From: Litomosoides sigmodontis
Lineage: Eukaryota > Nematoda > Chromadorea > Rhabditida > Onchocercidae
Direction: 5' to 3'
Assembly: GCA_963070105.1 (NCBI GenBank)
Contig: OY718807.1
Location: forward strand, 1,503,001 to 1,567,000
Length of the DNA stretch: 64,000 nucleotides
The first letter of the stretch is position 1, and the number at the start of each line of letters is the position of its first letter. The translations under genes were made by a program, and so were the position numbers. Under the pieces are notes generated by a model. It saw nothing but the letters and a program-made list of their open reading frames with translations, was not told the DNA's origin and ran no database searches. This document shows positions 10,497 to 23,233 of the stretch, one piece after another.

Positions 10497-13400
10497 TTAA
10501 GAATCCATTGATATTTGAACATACGGACGCTTCATAATTCGACTCCTGGTAGGTGTATCGTTCTGTGCTTCGTTCGTAGCATTTAATGATACCGAAGGTG
10601 AAACAGAATTTCTGAATGCATTACAACGAACGTACAACAACATGTACGCCTGTGTATTGTGCAGTTCGGATAGCGAGACTCTGTGACGCTGGAAGAGAGA
10701 GAAAGTTTCAATTATCATGAAAAATAATGTTATGATAACAAGACGCAACTGTGCTCTTTTCATCGAGAGTGATTCTCCCTCACGGGGTGTAGATTCTTGA
10801 TAGTACTATAATCTATACGACTAAGTAAATTAAAGAGAATCATGCTTAATTATTCCCACCATATTTTTAATATTCTACTGAAAAGTTTTGCATTTAGTAT
10901 TCCAACATAAAATATATGATACCGCTAAAACACTACTAATCAGATCAGCAAGGTGGTTCACTTGACATCATCATATGCCTTCGCATGGAACACAACTCTA
11001 CTACCCAAAATGTAAGACGTCATTTCCTTTTCGTTCTGATAAAACGTCCTATTCCATCAGCAAACATGAGAATATAAAAAAATGAAGTGCACTATAAATA
11101 CCTGCTCATCATCGAACAAATAATAGCTTCGCCCATCGAATCCTCGTACGACAGCGATATAATGTCCATGTTCCACTGCATTACCCATATGTTGAACAAT
11201 ACCAGTAAGTTCGTAAAAATGCGCTTCCGCCGCACGATGAACATATCGTTCGAGATTCATTCTCAACTAAAAATTTAAAATTAGGTCAGCTATTGCAAAA
11301 AAGTATTAGAAAAAGCTTACACAGATTCTGAAAACCAGTTTAACAAATGCATAACGTCAGAGTAAGGAATGATAAGTTGTTTTAATAATGTAAAAAATCT
11401 CATGCAGTACCGCGCCGAATTATCGATGAATCTTCTTAAACCGTCGACTAAAAGGAGTAGACCCGAAACAAAACAAAACTGTTAGTGAATTATAAAGGAG
11501 TAACTCAACGAAACTGCAAGCTAACACGTTTGGACTTTTAAGTTTTCTTGAAAAAACATACATCAAAATTAACATGGACACCTATCTTTCCACCAAATGA
11601 ATTAAACCGTTTTATCTGGATAAGCAAAAGGTTCGGCGCACGCAAGATACGTGAACTGCGATGGATTTGCGTTGACCTCTTACACCTGCAGATATCATTA
11701 CAGAATACATATCTTAAATGCAAAATATTCACTCTCCGCAACTATTTTTCTGCATGCCTAACTGTTGCATTGTAGAGGTCAACGAATCTGCTATCCAACT
11801 ACTGAAATCCAAATCCCATCTTCTGATTTTAAACGCATCGTTATATCTTTCTTACCCAGTTTGACCTGACACTGCTTCATCATTTGGCAAAGTTAGCTTA
11901 TATTCCAGTTAACCCGAAAAGAAAAATCATCCAAAAAGAAAAGATACTTGTTGCAATTAAAGCTGGTCAGCACTTCGTTGCCAAAATAGTCATCCAGCAA
12001 ATCTTCCAAAGTTATCCGTCTATCATAACTTGGCTTCTTTATGCCAAGATTAAGCTCCCGAAAGCGTTCGTAATTTATTAGTATTGCTGAACAAGTCGAA
12101 CACTGAACTTGGTTTCGTAATGTTCCAGCAAAAAGTTGTTCCACTGGTGTCGGAAAGCGCGGTCCACTATAACAACAAAAGCAGGCAATTTTCGGAAAAC
12201 TAGAAAAAAATATGATTTAAGACTGTGTTAAAGAATAACAGATTTCTAAAATCCATAAACTTTGATTTGACTTTTCCATATTTTGATGTTTCCATGTAAA
12301 ACAGCAGTACTTCAATGGATTATTGAGATCACGATCCGAAGAGGATATTCCATTCTGTGCCTCTGAATCAAGAGCATCCAGTATGTGATTCAAAGCTTCA
12401 TGAGCATCTTCTTGTGCACCAAACAGGTGTGATGGGAATGCTTCTGAAAGAGTTTAGATAAAGTGCAAAACATATTTTTGATATTTTTAAAACTTAAAAT
12501 TCAAAAGCAAGGCAGACAAATGGGAATCCTACTTTCTAAAATGAAACTAATCCAAGCAGGTTTGAACGGTTGTCTGCTCGACATCGAATACCTTATAAAT
12601 CTTGCAAGGCCACAAGCTACGCAATCCTTCACACCTGCAATTTGAATTTGTGAAGAAATGAAAGAATTGAACGAAAGATGTGTTTTGTTAGTAACAAATT
12701 TGCTTACAAGAAAATAAAGGAAGATGTTCGCCAAGGTATCGTGCAAACGGAATACAGTGCAAAATAATTTGAAGAACGGCGTTTAAAAAGCAGTCGTTGG
12801 AATAATTACAAAGGCCGACACCGATGTTACGACCATCCGGATTCTGAAAATAAGTTACGAAAATTTGCAGAAAAATTAAGCCCATACTTAAGCAAAACAA
12901 TAAAAACGATTCATAATATATACTGTTCCAGTACTGTAATAATAACACATCAGCAAAACAAACCAACACACGGCTGCCTTCCCACGTCGAATAAAATACT
13001 ATACGATTATTCATAGGAAATCTGGTTTCCAGTTCGCTGCTTTCGGATATCGACCGCTTCCCCTCGGCTTTACCGTTCAGAGCACGATTGTCCTTAAAAT
13101 CATGATAAGAATGTCGAAGTTTCTAAAGATTCAAAAAAGCACTCTTTGATCATAAAGACATGCTGTTTACTGGAGCAGATTTTTTACCACATTCCTGAGC
13201 AAATTATTTTTCCTGTCTTACTTTGAAAAAAAATGAGATAAAAAGAAGGCTAAATTACGAAAAATTAAAAAATGACACCCGAAAATTAGTACGAGTAAAA
13301 GCTAACCTGAGATTCTGATTTCCTGCCTGACGTATGCGTAGCATTTACGTGCATACGCCGTTTTACAGCACCGTTTAGTACGGACTTTGATCCAGGAGCA

Positions 13401-14435
13401 AATCCTTTCGATGTCGATGGGCTGCTGTCATCATAACCGTTATGATTTGCAAAATCCAAATGAGAGTTGATGCGAACTGGAGAGCAGCTGAAATTTTCGC
13501 TAATTGAGTTGTACTTCATTTTTCAGGAAAGGAACTGCGTATTTCCAAACCTTATTTCAAAGAAGAGTGCAACAATTAATTAGAAAAATACAACTGAAAT
13601 ATAACAGAAAAACAATCTTTAAAAGGTGAAAAAATCTCACTTAAGCCGCCTAACATTACTTGCGCCATGAAGCAAGTCTCGCGAAAAATACTTCGACAGC
13701 TTTGTTGCCCCATCGTTTGTTTGTGTAGAATGTGCATTGTTTAGATGTTTTCCAATGCCTTTGTGTTGAATGTCAGTAACAGCATGATTTTTTGACGATT
13801 GGTTGATGGAGTTCACAGCTGCCGATGATGTACTCACTGTATTGTTCATATTCGAAGCACGCGTTGACGATGTAGATATCTTCAACCGCTTTGCGCTGAA
13901 ACATATTTAATATGTTATATACGCCAGATAAGTTGCCTTTTCTTACCCAAAACATCGTAGCAACGAATTGCCAAAGTGTTGCAAACGCAGCAGGAAAACT
14001 TTTACTTTTTTTTTCACTTTTACACAGGGTGCTATTTGAAACATTTAGAACTTTTGAATATCTCAGCTACGAAAATTTTCGGATGCCTCAAAAATCGCTT
14101 TATAACGATAATCACTGTAGCACTTGCCATAGTGCTGAATAACTTAAATACCAACGAAAAACCGACAAATCATTACGTATACGAAAAATCGCTATTAGAA
14201 TGTATTTGTATTTGTCTATTTCCCAAACAAGAAGTTTGACGCTTCTTATATATATGTGTTCTTTATTAATTCATTAGTGTTAATAGCACTCTCCAACCTT
14301 CCCCCTCCTTCCACAAGTTCTGTTCCACAGAAGGGTTCATAAATACTTGTATTACGGAAAATCATAAATGAAAAACCTTCGAGGAGGAGGTGAAAGTGGT
14401 GATGACGAACTATCTCGATAATTTGTTTGAATCAT
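10497..14435 (-). CDS. Ubiquitin-specific protease (USP/UCH family, USP36/42-like)
   Basis: Eleven exons, 14435-14377, 13895-13641, 13487-13307, 13092-12970, 12843-12708, 12634-12533, 12443-12311, 12166-11948, 11685-11562, 11266-11102 and 10688-10497, are all in phase and give about 562 residues. The N-terminal 200 residues are Ser/Thr-rich and basic (PPPRSAKRLK), probably disordered. The Cys box reads GVGLCNYSNDCFLNAVLQ, with the nucleophile near residue 224. The QEDAHEALNHIL block follows, then Zn-type Cys pairs QCSTC and FNCNKC, the LLLIQIKRF block, and the His box NAVEHGHYIAVV (His near 479) with YLFDDEQ. The C-terminal QAYMLLYVR closes the fold. It removes ubiquitin from substrates, and the substrate is unknown. 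The Cys box is unusual: YSND replaces the common LGNT. One donor, at 12970, is weak; 12964 is the alternative. Confidence 0.85.
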
Positions 14436-14443
14436 TCGTAATC

Positions 14444-14445
14444 CT
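14444..14445 (-). promoter_or_regulatory. Probable trans-splice acceptor at the 5' end of the USP gene
   Basis: CTCTGCAG ends here on the minus strand, 8 bp before the proposed ATG at 14435. The downstream 59 bp exon leaves phase 2 and joins the exon at 13895 in frame. Confidence 0.4.
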
Positions 14446-17400
14446 GCAGAGTCATATGATGATGGCGCATGATTTGAAGTTAGTCCTAAACGCAATTCTC
14501 AATAACATCAAAATTTTTAATGCAATTAACTTCATCTACGTTGATCCAACGACGAATTCCATATCACGCAACACAGAGTTCTGGAACTTAATTTACAGAT
14601 TTTACTAAATAAATTTAGCTTCCTTTTCAGTTTGCAACAATGTGTACCGTAAATTAGTATTCCTTCTCCGACCTATATCATTGACTTTCTTGAAGTGATA
14701 TAATTTTTTAAAATATAAAAGCAACAAAGTGCAATTTGTTGTTAATAAGTGCAAAACAAACCACAATTACCAGTGGAGACTACTTCGCATCCTCGCTCAC
14801 GTTCAGCCGTTTCACATGTTTTTGACGTGCTTTGTCCGGCATTCGATGCTGCCGAATTTAGCACAGTGCAGTTTTTTGTGGTGGATCGCATTATTGATTG
14901 TTTTTCGAAATCAAGACTTTGACTATAATGAGCGCACTTAATGAAATTTGTTAAGAGTAGGAGAAACGGAATAAAAAAAAAACATGGAGATAATTATGTG
15001 TAATTGTTGTTTTTAAATTAAATTTCTTACGTAAAGAGGAAAAACAAAAACAATCGAAATATAAAACGGTATAGCAAAACAAAATTTACTGTTGAAGGAA
15101 AAAAACGAAAAATGTCCAAACTACAGAAATTCGAACTTTTTTTCTAATTATAGCTACATCTGCCAGTTTAAAACCATCATAAAAGACTGGCCAATAAATC
15201 TATATAATTTTCATTTATCGCTAAAAAAGCTTGTTGTACAACATTGCCCCTAATACTAATTCAATCAGGTATATTATGTCATTAATTCCGTTGGTTCCCT
15301 TTTCATTTATTTGCCCTCGAAGCCTTCCTTCCCCACTTAACAAATGGTCTCATATGGTCATCTCACTTATTGGCGCTACTGCCATCACTGTTCGTTTCCC
15401 TTGAAATCACGTAACTTCCGAAAAGATTCCGAATGCTGACTTTTCGCCCCTCCCCACTCTCTTGCTCTCTTCTATTCAGAGCGATATCACAAAGAGTGAG
15501 CACTTTAAAGAACGAAAATACGGATTACCTATTTCCTTTGAAACATATTTTCTCACTTTCCTTTTCTCTTGCTCTATGTACATTAGACAATTTCGTCTTG
15601 TGTGACAGGATCTCCTTGCTCAGATGTAAAGATGTAAGAATGTCTGTCATTCAAATCTCTCTTTTTATCCCACATTTTCATCTTTTCAAATAAATGAACA
15701 TCGTGTGGGAATACTACAGCTATGAGAATCATATATTTCGTATCAATTTTTTTGAACTCCAATCTCCTCCTTGATAAGAATTTTCCATATGAAATATATT
15801 AAGAAATGTAAAGGATACCTCGATTTAGCAAACGGAATATATGCATGAATCAACGCAATAGGATCAATTTGCGCCATGAAACGATAGAAAAGCCAGCGAC
15901 GACTGATGCCATACAGAAATCATTTATTTCAAGCACTCACCACAATATTGCTTATACAGTTGCAGTCGATCGTTTTTGTCACGATACCTGTATTGATTAG
16001 GATTTACTAGAAATTAATTGCACATTGAAACATTCTGTCAAACTGAAGTCTTTCGGAAATCAAACTATGACCATCTTTCCATCCATTTCTATACTACTAC
16101 CACTGCCTAAGGCTATTGATGTTCCTTCACATATTCTTGTCAGTGCCAAAGGCTATCTCCCGGCACTTTCGGCCAATATGACTTGGTGCACTGTCTTATT
16201 CTTATTCAAACTTCGGAAACCGTTTAGTTAAACCACCTTTTTCTAAAAAATTACAATATCTTCTCTCCGTTTCCTTGTAAAATCTCCAAAGAATGAAACT
16301 GTTAACCGAGCGAGTAAAGGAACAACTACGAAATTATCAACATGAATGATGGAAGACGAATTATTTCCTGTTAAGATATACGCAATTTACGCATGACCTA
16401 TGAAAGAAATCTCACTGTTATGGCCAGTAAAAAACCACGTTACGTAAGCTCAGATTCCTGGTGTCTGAAATAAACGTTAATAAATAACTCAAAAGTTAAG
16501 TAATACTTATGATGCAACTAGAGATATTAGGCTACATCTCTCGTAACTGCGCTTATAGTTAACAGTGCACGTACACGATCAATAAGACTAAAACACTGCG
16601 TAAAGCGACAAGATGAACGTGAGGAGAAAGGCTGTCAAACAGGCTGTCATCCGTACGAACCTGTGTCGTTAACCGCCCAAACAAGCGAGGTCATCACAAA
16701 TTTTCCCCTCAAAACCTTTCTTGCTACTTTGGATACTGCTTATTTCTAAAAAGCTAAAACCTATGTTATCTATCATATTAAATACAGCTACTACTCAGTG
16801 CAGCTCATCCAATTCGTACAAGTCCCGCACGACGCACTCCCGGGATTTACGTCACTTGCACGTGATATTGCGCTGCAATAGTAGCACTTTCTAGGTCATC
16901 ATTGACACATGCGAGGCCGCGCGACATGTTGCGTTGCGGATCGCGCTGCGAGACTGAGCTGTGTCATAGCAGGGGTCCCGAGTGGTGTGATGAAGTGATT
17001 GTTGGGGTGGTGTTGGGAAAACCGGGATGTAATGGAACTGGAAAATGCGATAAATGCACGTTCACGTTCTCGCAAGACGGAACTAAATTTTACACAACTT
17101 ATTCTGTACAACATTTTCAGTCAAATAAGATGAGGGTTCTACTGTCACGTAGAACACTGAAAACATCGCTGTAGCTTAGAAAATACACTACGCACAATGA
17201 CGGAGGAAATGCAAACATGGTGCATCGCTGTGTACGTGAATGTGTGGTGGAAGGACACGCTATATTGTGCCTATAAATTATGCATAGTCAGTTGAGATGA
17301 AATGAGATTTGAATATTCAACAACAATATAAGCGGTTGATCAACAGGTGCAGAATAATTGAAAATTTTTGGAGAAGTGATTAGTTTTGATTTGTAGAGAT

Positions 17401-18182
17401 ATTTCCAAAAAAAACCATTCCGAAAACGATTTGAAAAATCGTGGAACACAATTGTCCAGTTCTAAGTGGCAATGAAATGCCATTTAACACAGGCATGTTG
17501 GAAAAATCAAATGATTTTCTTGTAAATTGTATATTTACATAATACACTATCGTTTTAATCAGAAAGAATAAACAGTCTCACAAAGTAATTATGACGTTCT
17601 GCTTCATTACATGCATTCACATGACTTCATAGAGGGAATGCTTCCAAAATTAGCATGGCGCAGAAATGTTTGCTAAGCGTTCGGTGAGTTCCGAAATACG
17701 GATTTCTAAGCAACAGTAAAGTCTTATTGGCACAACGTCTTAAATACTACTGCGTTCATTTCTAGTATGTTTGACTTTGGTTACAATAATTTAAAATGAA
17801 TCGTCAAAATCACTATGTCTTTAAACCAATCTGCATAGGATTGCAAAAAACAGCAAGTTGCTGCGTAGAGGTTATATACGTTTCCCGTAAAATACAAAAA
17901 TTTTGAAAATGAGAGACACGTTGGGTTTAAAGAATTCAACGAATTATGACTGCAGTGATTCTTTTGCTCCTATTCCAACAACGCTAGAGCTTGAGAATTA
18001 ATTGCAATTTCTCCGCTTTGAATATACTGAGCTGAATTTTTCGTAACCTTAAATGATATTAATTTGTATTTCATATGTAGAAGCAAACAGTACATCACAA
18101 CTAAAGCATCGAAATTAAATAAAAAAAAAACAGCAAACCTCTTAAAAAAATAAATAAGGCTTGCTGACTAACAGAATTGTTC
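14446..18182. other. Gene-poor interval between MLYCD and USP, with one unresolved spliced candidate
   Basis: About 3.7 kb. On the minus strand, 15987-15941 is bounded by TACAG and a strong GTGAGT donor, and 15898-15819 follows ATCAG. The two pieces read as coding only in phases that do not join, so no gene is called. A more GC- and CpG-rich patch lies at about 16600-17000 and could be promoter DNA. Nothing else is supported. Confidence 0.35.
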
Positions 18183-21100
18183 TCAACCGATTTCACAGTC
18201 CGGGTCCTAAGATTATCAAAAATCATTCTTAACATGAGCAATTATCCAATTCTAAAATCCATCAAATTCAAGTAGACAGTTAACCTGATCTAATCGATAT
18301 AGATAGTTGACCATGATGCCGTAACTGCTTTCCATTCCTTTCTCTGTTGTATCAGCTTTCCAATTTATGTCATAAATTTCCGCGCCATTTCGTAAATGAA
18401 AGTTTTCTAGAACAGACGTAAAATCTCGAAATTTAAAAATAAAGTCATTTGAACTTTTAATTTGACTTAAATGTTCCAAATAACAAAAGAACTTTAATAT
18501 AACTACGGTATGTCAAAATTTTAATATCAAAAGTATTAAAAATGGTTGCTCATTAATAAACCAAATTGGTCGGCTATAAAATGAAAGCACAATTCATAGG
18601 AGCTACTTTGTATCTCAAAGACAACGAGTACAATGAATGTACGGTAACATGGAAGACTATTAAAGCAATAACTGCATGTGATTCGGTAAATCTTCAAAGT
18701 GAGCTGCACACGTAAACAATAAAAATAACTTTCATTAATCAGAAAAGTGAAAAATACAAACCAACGGGATCAAAAACACGCTGTGTGCTAGACTGTTTTA
18801 TTTCTAACAAATATCGAACAGCCAAATGCAAAAGAATTTCGAAGATTTCATCACATCTATAAATAACTTTCAAGGTTTGGTGAAAAGTGATTTTCAAGGG
18901 GTTCCGCACATAACATACAATTTTCAAGATTAATTCTCACACTATTCTGTAAAACAGATTTAAGAAATATGTAATGCAAATAAGTTCCTCCGAACGTCAC
19001 ACCCCTTGCCCTCTAGTCCCTTGCAGCGGATGCAATAAGAGAAAACTTGAACATAAGCAACATTTTTCATATTCACTTTCCTCAAACTCAATTTTTTTCA
19101 TTTAAGACAATCGCTTTGCAAAATACCATTACGATAAGCATTCTTTTAGATTTGTTCTTTTAGATTTTAGATTCCTTTTAGATTCCTTTTTTTTACATTC
19201 TTTTAGATTTTAGATCCCTTTCATCAAAGAAATTCTTCAAAATTTAGCCTACTTGATAATATCAATTTTATTCAAATGATCCAGTAGGAACAATCGTACG
19301 AGCTCCACTATTTTGATATCGCCTTTAAAAAATTTATTCTTTTTACATATCGCCAATAACCTTTGATCAATTACATCTCCTAAAACATATGAAGATAGTA
19401 AGGAGGAAAATAATTACTGATGAATGTCATTTATACAAACTCAATTAGTTTCATACATTAATCATTTAATTTCCGTCCTGGCTATATTCATGTCACCACC
19501 ATACAACAAGACAGGGGAATCTAATACTGCATGTCTACCAGCAGTAGCTCAGCAACATCCAGTTTCAGAATTCGAACGGTATAATTTGAAACTGCTAATA
19601 CTTTGGGACCATTGACAGAAACACATACAATGTTACTAAATTAGTATTTGAGATTAATTGCTTGCAGCGTATGAGAACTACCCATGCCTCTTGTTTTCAA
19701 TCTCACAACAAAGACGATGGCAATCAGCAGAATCCCAAACAATTCAAACATATTACCAGATGGTGCCGCACATTTAAGAGACCGTAAAAGCCAGGTGCGA
19801 AAGTAAGGCATAGGTGATAAGGTCGCAAATGTGTATATGTGCGGATTGGTGTTTGAAATTTCAGCAATTACCCGTTTTATCAACATATTACCCAAATCGA
19901 TACCGCGCAATCCTGTAATTACTATGGTTGATTTGTCACGAACAACACGAACTACAAACCTTTTTTATTTTTAATTCTGAATCTCCTGAAAGTTGGCAGA
20001 CTATAATTACTGTATTAATGAACAAATTGATATACATTTGAAACAAAAACCTGCTTGCGTTGATGATATCGAATAAAACATAGCAGTATTACTTGCGCTT
20101 TCATCTTCAGATATGTAGGCGCTATTCATTACATCCTAAAAGTTGGCAGACTACAATTACTGTAAAATTGACATTTACTTGTTATTTATTGTGTAACATT
20201 ATGTCCACCGGCACCACTGCAGAAGATACTCGAAAGAAATGATCTCGTGATTTAAAAGCACGAGAATCTGAAAACTGCTGTCCGACATACAGTCTTACCC
20301 ACTTTTATCGGCAAAGAATGAACATAAAATTCTGAAGATTTCATTCAATTTGTCCAGCCGGTACACGACTAAACATGTTAAGATTCTCTTTAAAAATTTA
20401 ACTTGAAAGTTACAATTTCATAGAAAATTTAACTCACTCGAAGATTTTTGGCAATTCTTTTCATAAATGCAGTATAAACAACCACTAGCGGTTCACGAGC
20501 CATAGCTTCATGCATAAAAACAAAGCAACGTCGATTAGGGCCAAGTCGACGTTTCAACTCTATTAAACCGGATATCGGGTGAACAGCTTCATATTCCATA
20601 ACCTAAAAGGATGAAAATTGAGAACAGCCTATGCATTTCGCTTGCCTAAAATAAAATTAGAATCTGTAATTACATTTCACAAAAACTCCGAAGTCAAATT
20701 TAAAACCTAAAAAATAAATTTTCTAGATTTCATTGCTTATCAATAATGGAATGTTAGAAATTTCCTATAATGATCCTTAAAATCGGAAATTCAATTACGC
20801 TAACCTTATCAAGGATATCACCAGGTGATTCCATTGTTAGTTGCTGCAAGCGTAAATTACTTTGACAAAACCAAAGTGTTAATAATTCACGAAGACAACT
20901 TTCGATAGGTCTTAATGCTGCACTTTCAGTTCGTGTTAAATCCGAGGAATTAAGCATCTCCTTCAATTAAGAAATGCAATAATTAGTAGCGCCCGGCACA
21001 TATTCAAATTCCAATTCACATCATACTCCCATTATAACAAAAACAATTCATCTTTCATTGACACAATTTATATCTTCACAGAACAGCAAAATTTGGCAAA

Positions 21101-22033
21101 ACTTATGCAATAAAAAAATTTAACAAATATTGTTCGCACCAAAGCATCACCGCGCATAGAACATATTTTTTTCACACCATCTTTCAGGTTACCAATGGAT
21201 TGGAAAAGCCGAAAATAATGTGGACGTGCTGCCGAAGCAACATTCACAAATGCTTGTTTGTTCTGAAAACAAACAGATCGTTCGTCTAATTAAACCAAAT
21301 AATGTTTTGTAGCAAATTTAAAAGAAAAAAAAAATTTGCATCCAGAAATGTATATCCTCACAGTCAAAGACCCGAATTAATTCAAGATATTTTAGACATT
21401 TAAACCATCTATTACACTAACACACGCAATTATCGCTTATTTCAGTCGTTCGGTTATGTATTCTTCTTTAATTATACACATATTATAACATTAAATTAAT
21501 AGGAACTTTATGATAGAGTTCGATCGATCGTTTGAGCACTGTATGATCTACACTGAAATTTTGTGAAAGTTCCACTAAAATAGAACGTCGATGCAACATC
21601 GATAATGTAAAATATTTTTCAATTAGTTTTTCGCCGGCTATCTGAAAAATTTATATCTATAAAAGTGGACACAATAGAGTGAGGGTTGCAAATCATAACA
21701 AATCCAATTAAATGAGCAATGAACAGAAAAATCAAATTAGAACAAGTAAACTGGACATCGGAAGCAAAAAAAATGCAGTTTCTAAATTTTAGTCTGTGTT
21801 ATTAAATAATACGGTTATTCCAAATTGTAACAAAAGTTTACCTGATATGGAAATTTCTCCTTAAAAATAAAACCACTTACACGCCATTGGTCGGGTGATG
21901 AATGAGATGTAAGACCGTCGCATACATCTCGGACAATCGTTGAATTATCGCGACGCCCAATGACTGCCAACCGATGATGAGAGCCAAGAGTAAATAAAAA
22001 CAATTTCCTCATAATTGAATTCCTTTGCTCCAT
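18183..22033 (-). CDS. MLYCD: Malonyl-CoA decarboxylase
   Basis: Ten firm exons are 22033-21842, 21641-21507, 21262-21140, 20960-20805, 20602-20438, 20135-20051, 19912-19757, 19379-19253, 18856-18762 and 18406-18285 (452 codons in phase). The enzyme converts malonyl-CoA to acetyl-CoA and CO2, relieving CPT1 inhibition and feeding back on fatty-acid synthesis. Matches to the human protein run in order: helical N-domain, EYEAVHPISGLIELKRRLGP, AMFYSISSTQAGLRGIDLGN, the catalytic Ser motif ATLSPMPYF, and the catalytic His motif ENFHLRNGAEIYDINWKAD. The N-terminus MEQRNSIMRKLFLFTLGSHH is basic and suits a mitochondrial presequence. The last few residues are uncertain: a short exon 18206-18183, a 40 bp intron, or reading on to a stop at 18252 are all possible. 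None of these ends in SKL, the peroxisomal signal of the human enzyme. Confidence 0.9.
19139..19222 (+). repeat. Short imperfect tandem repeat in an MLYCD intron
   Basis: Several copies of CTTTTAGATT-like units occur in a row inside the intron between the exons at 19379-19253 and 18856-18762. It has the character of a minisatellite, and no function is visible. Confidence 0.6.
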
Positions 22034-23233
22034 AAAAAGAAATTAACTAAACACTACAAACCCGGAGTGACACACTTGAAATTATTAGCCATTACAAGAT
22101 CACTACTATCTACATGTATGCATAATGTAAAACTATACTTTTCTTGCTAGCTCCAATTGGCTATATTAATGAAATTAATTCTAATTCTAATTATGGACAA
22201 TTACTTATTTCATACAAACAGTGCATGAAAACAAGCACTGACGTCATAGTAAAGGAAAGCGAGAAATTTTTTCCGTTTTCGATCGCTGCTATGATCACAT
22301 TGGAAAGAATCTCATGACAAAGGCAAAAACGAATAACTGAATAACCATAAATGACACCTCCAAAATGAATCGTTGATAATGCTTTGTCTGACCTTCAGAG
22401 CAGTTATTCTATTTCTGCTCCATAAATGGCAAACCAAAAAATTAAACTGAGTGATCAACTTCTTGGGAGTTAATCATATTCTTCTTTGTAAGATGATGTC
22501 ACTAGAGAATTTTATTTTTTTTGTAATCAGGTAATGGTGCACTAATTGCGGGCTCTAGGAATAGGGGCTTAAGAATTCAATAATGTAGCGCTCTATAATG
22601 ACGATGCAAAATACTTTCAGATGAATTTTTTTTAGCTTATCGTACACAAGAGCTATATAATGGTAAGATAAAAAATTTAATCAAAAAAGACAATATGGCT
22701 TCAGCAAACAGCAAAAGTAAATTCACTTTTTTCATTCTTTCATCTGATTCGATTCACCCTGAGTACCCACGAAGCATCTCGAATGCTGTCATCCCGAGAA
22801 TGAAAATGCCTTTGAAATTACTTTCATGCAGCAGCATATTAATTCCAATCAAAATGAGAACATAACATTACAGATATCACATCAAGTTTGAAAAAGGATG
22901 CTTGGTAACTGACCTGAAAAATAAGTGAATGAAAACAAGCACAGACTTAGAATAGTAGTAAAAATTGAACTTCCGCAATAACAAAACACAAAGGCAGGTT
23001 ATTCACAAAAAGTTTACAATGTCAGCCCTCAAAACTAGAAACTGATATAACGCAGGATTCACTGTAAGGTAACATATATCCTCCTTAACAATTCCAGATA
23101 TTCTTTCGAACTCTCATGAGAAACGTTGAGTTTTTTTTAACATATTAAAACAGATGATTGTAAACCGGAAGTTTGTGAACACTTGCAAAACAAATTCGAG
23201 GAATTTAAAACATGAAACAATGCACGGTAATAC
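22034..23233. other. Intergenic region between EXOSC1 and MLYCD
   Basis: About 1.2 kb, AT-rich, with no open frame bounded by convincing splice sites on either strand. It presumably holds the EXOSC1 3' end and the MLYCD promoter. Confidence 0.5.

Noticed and set aside
16902..17174. Overlapping Cys-rich open frames on both strands in a GC-richer patch
   Set aside because: Open on both strands because of base composition; no splice or family support.
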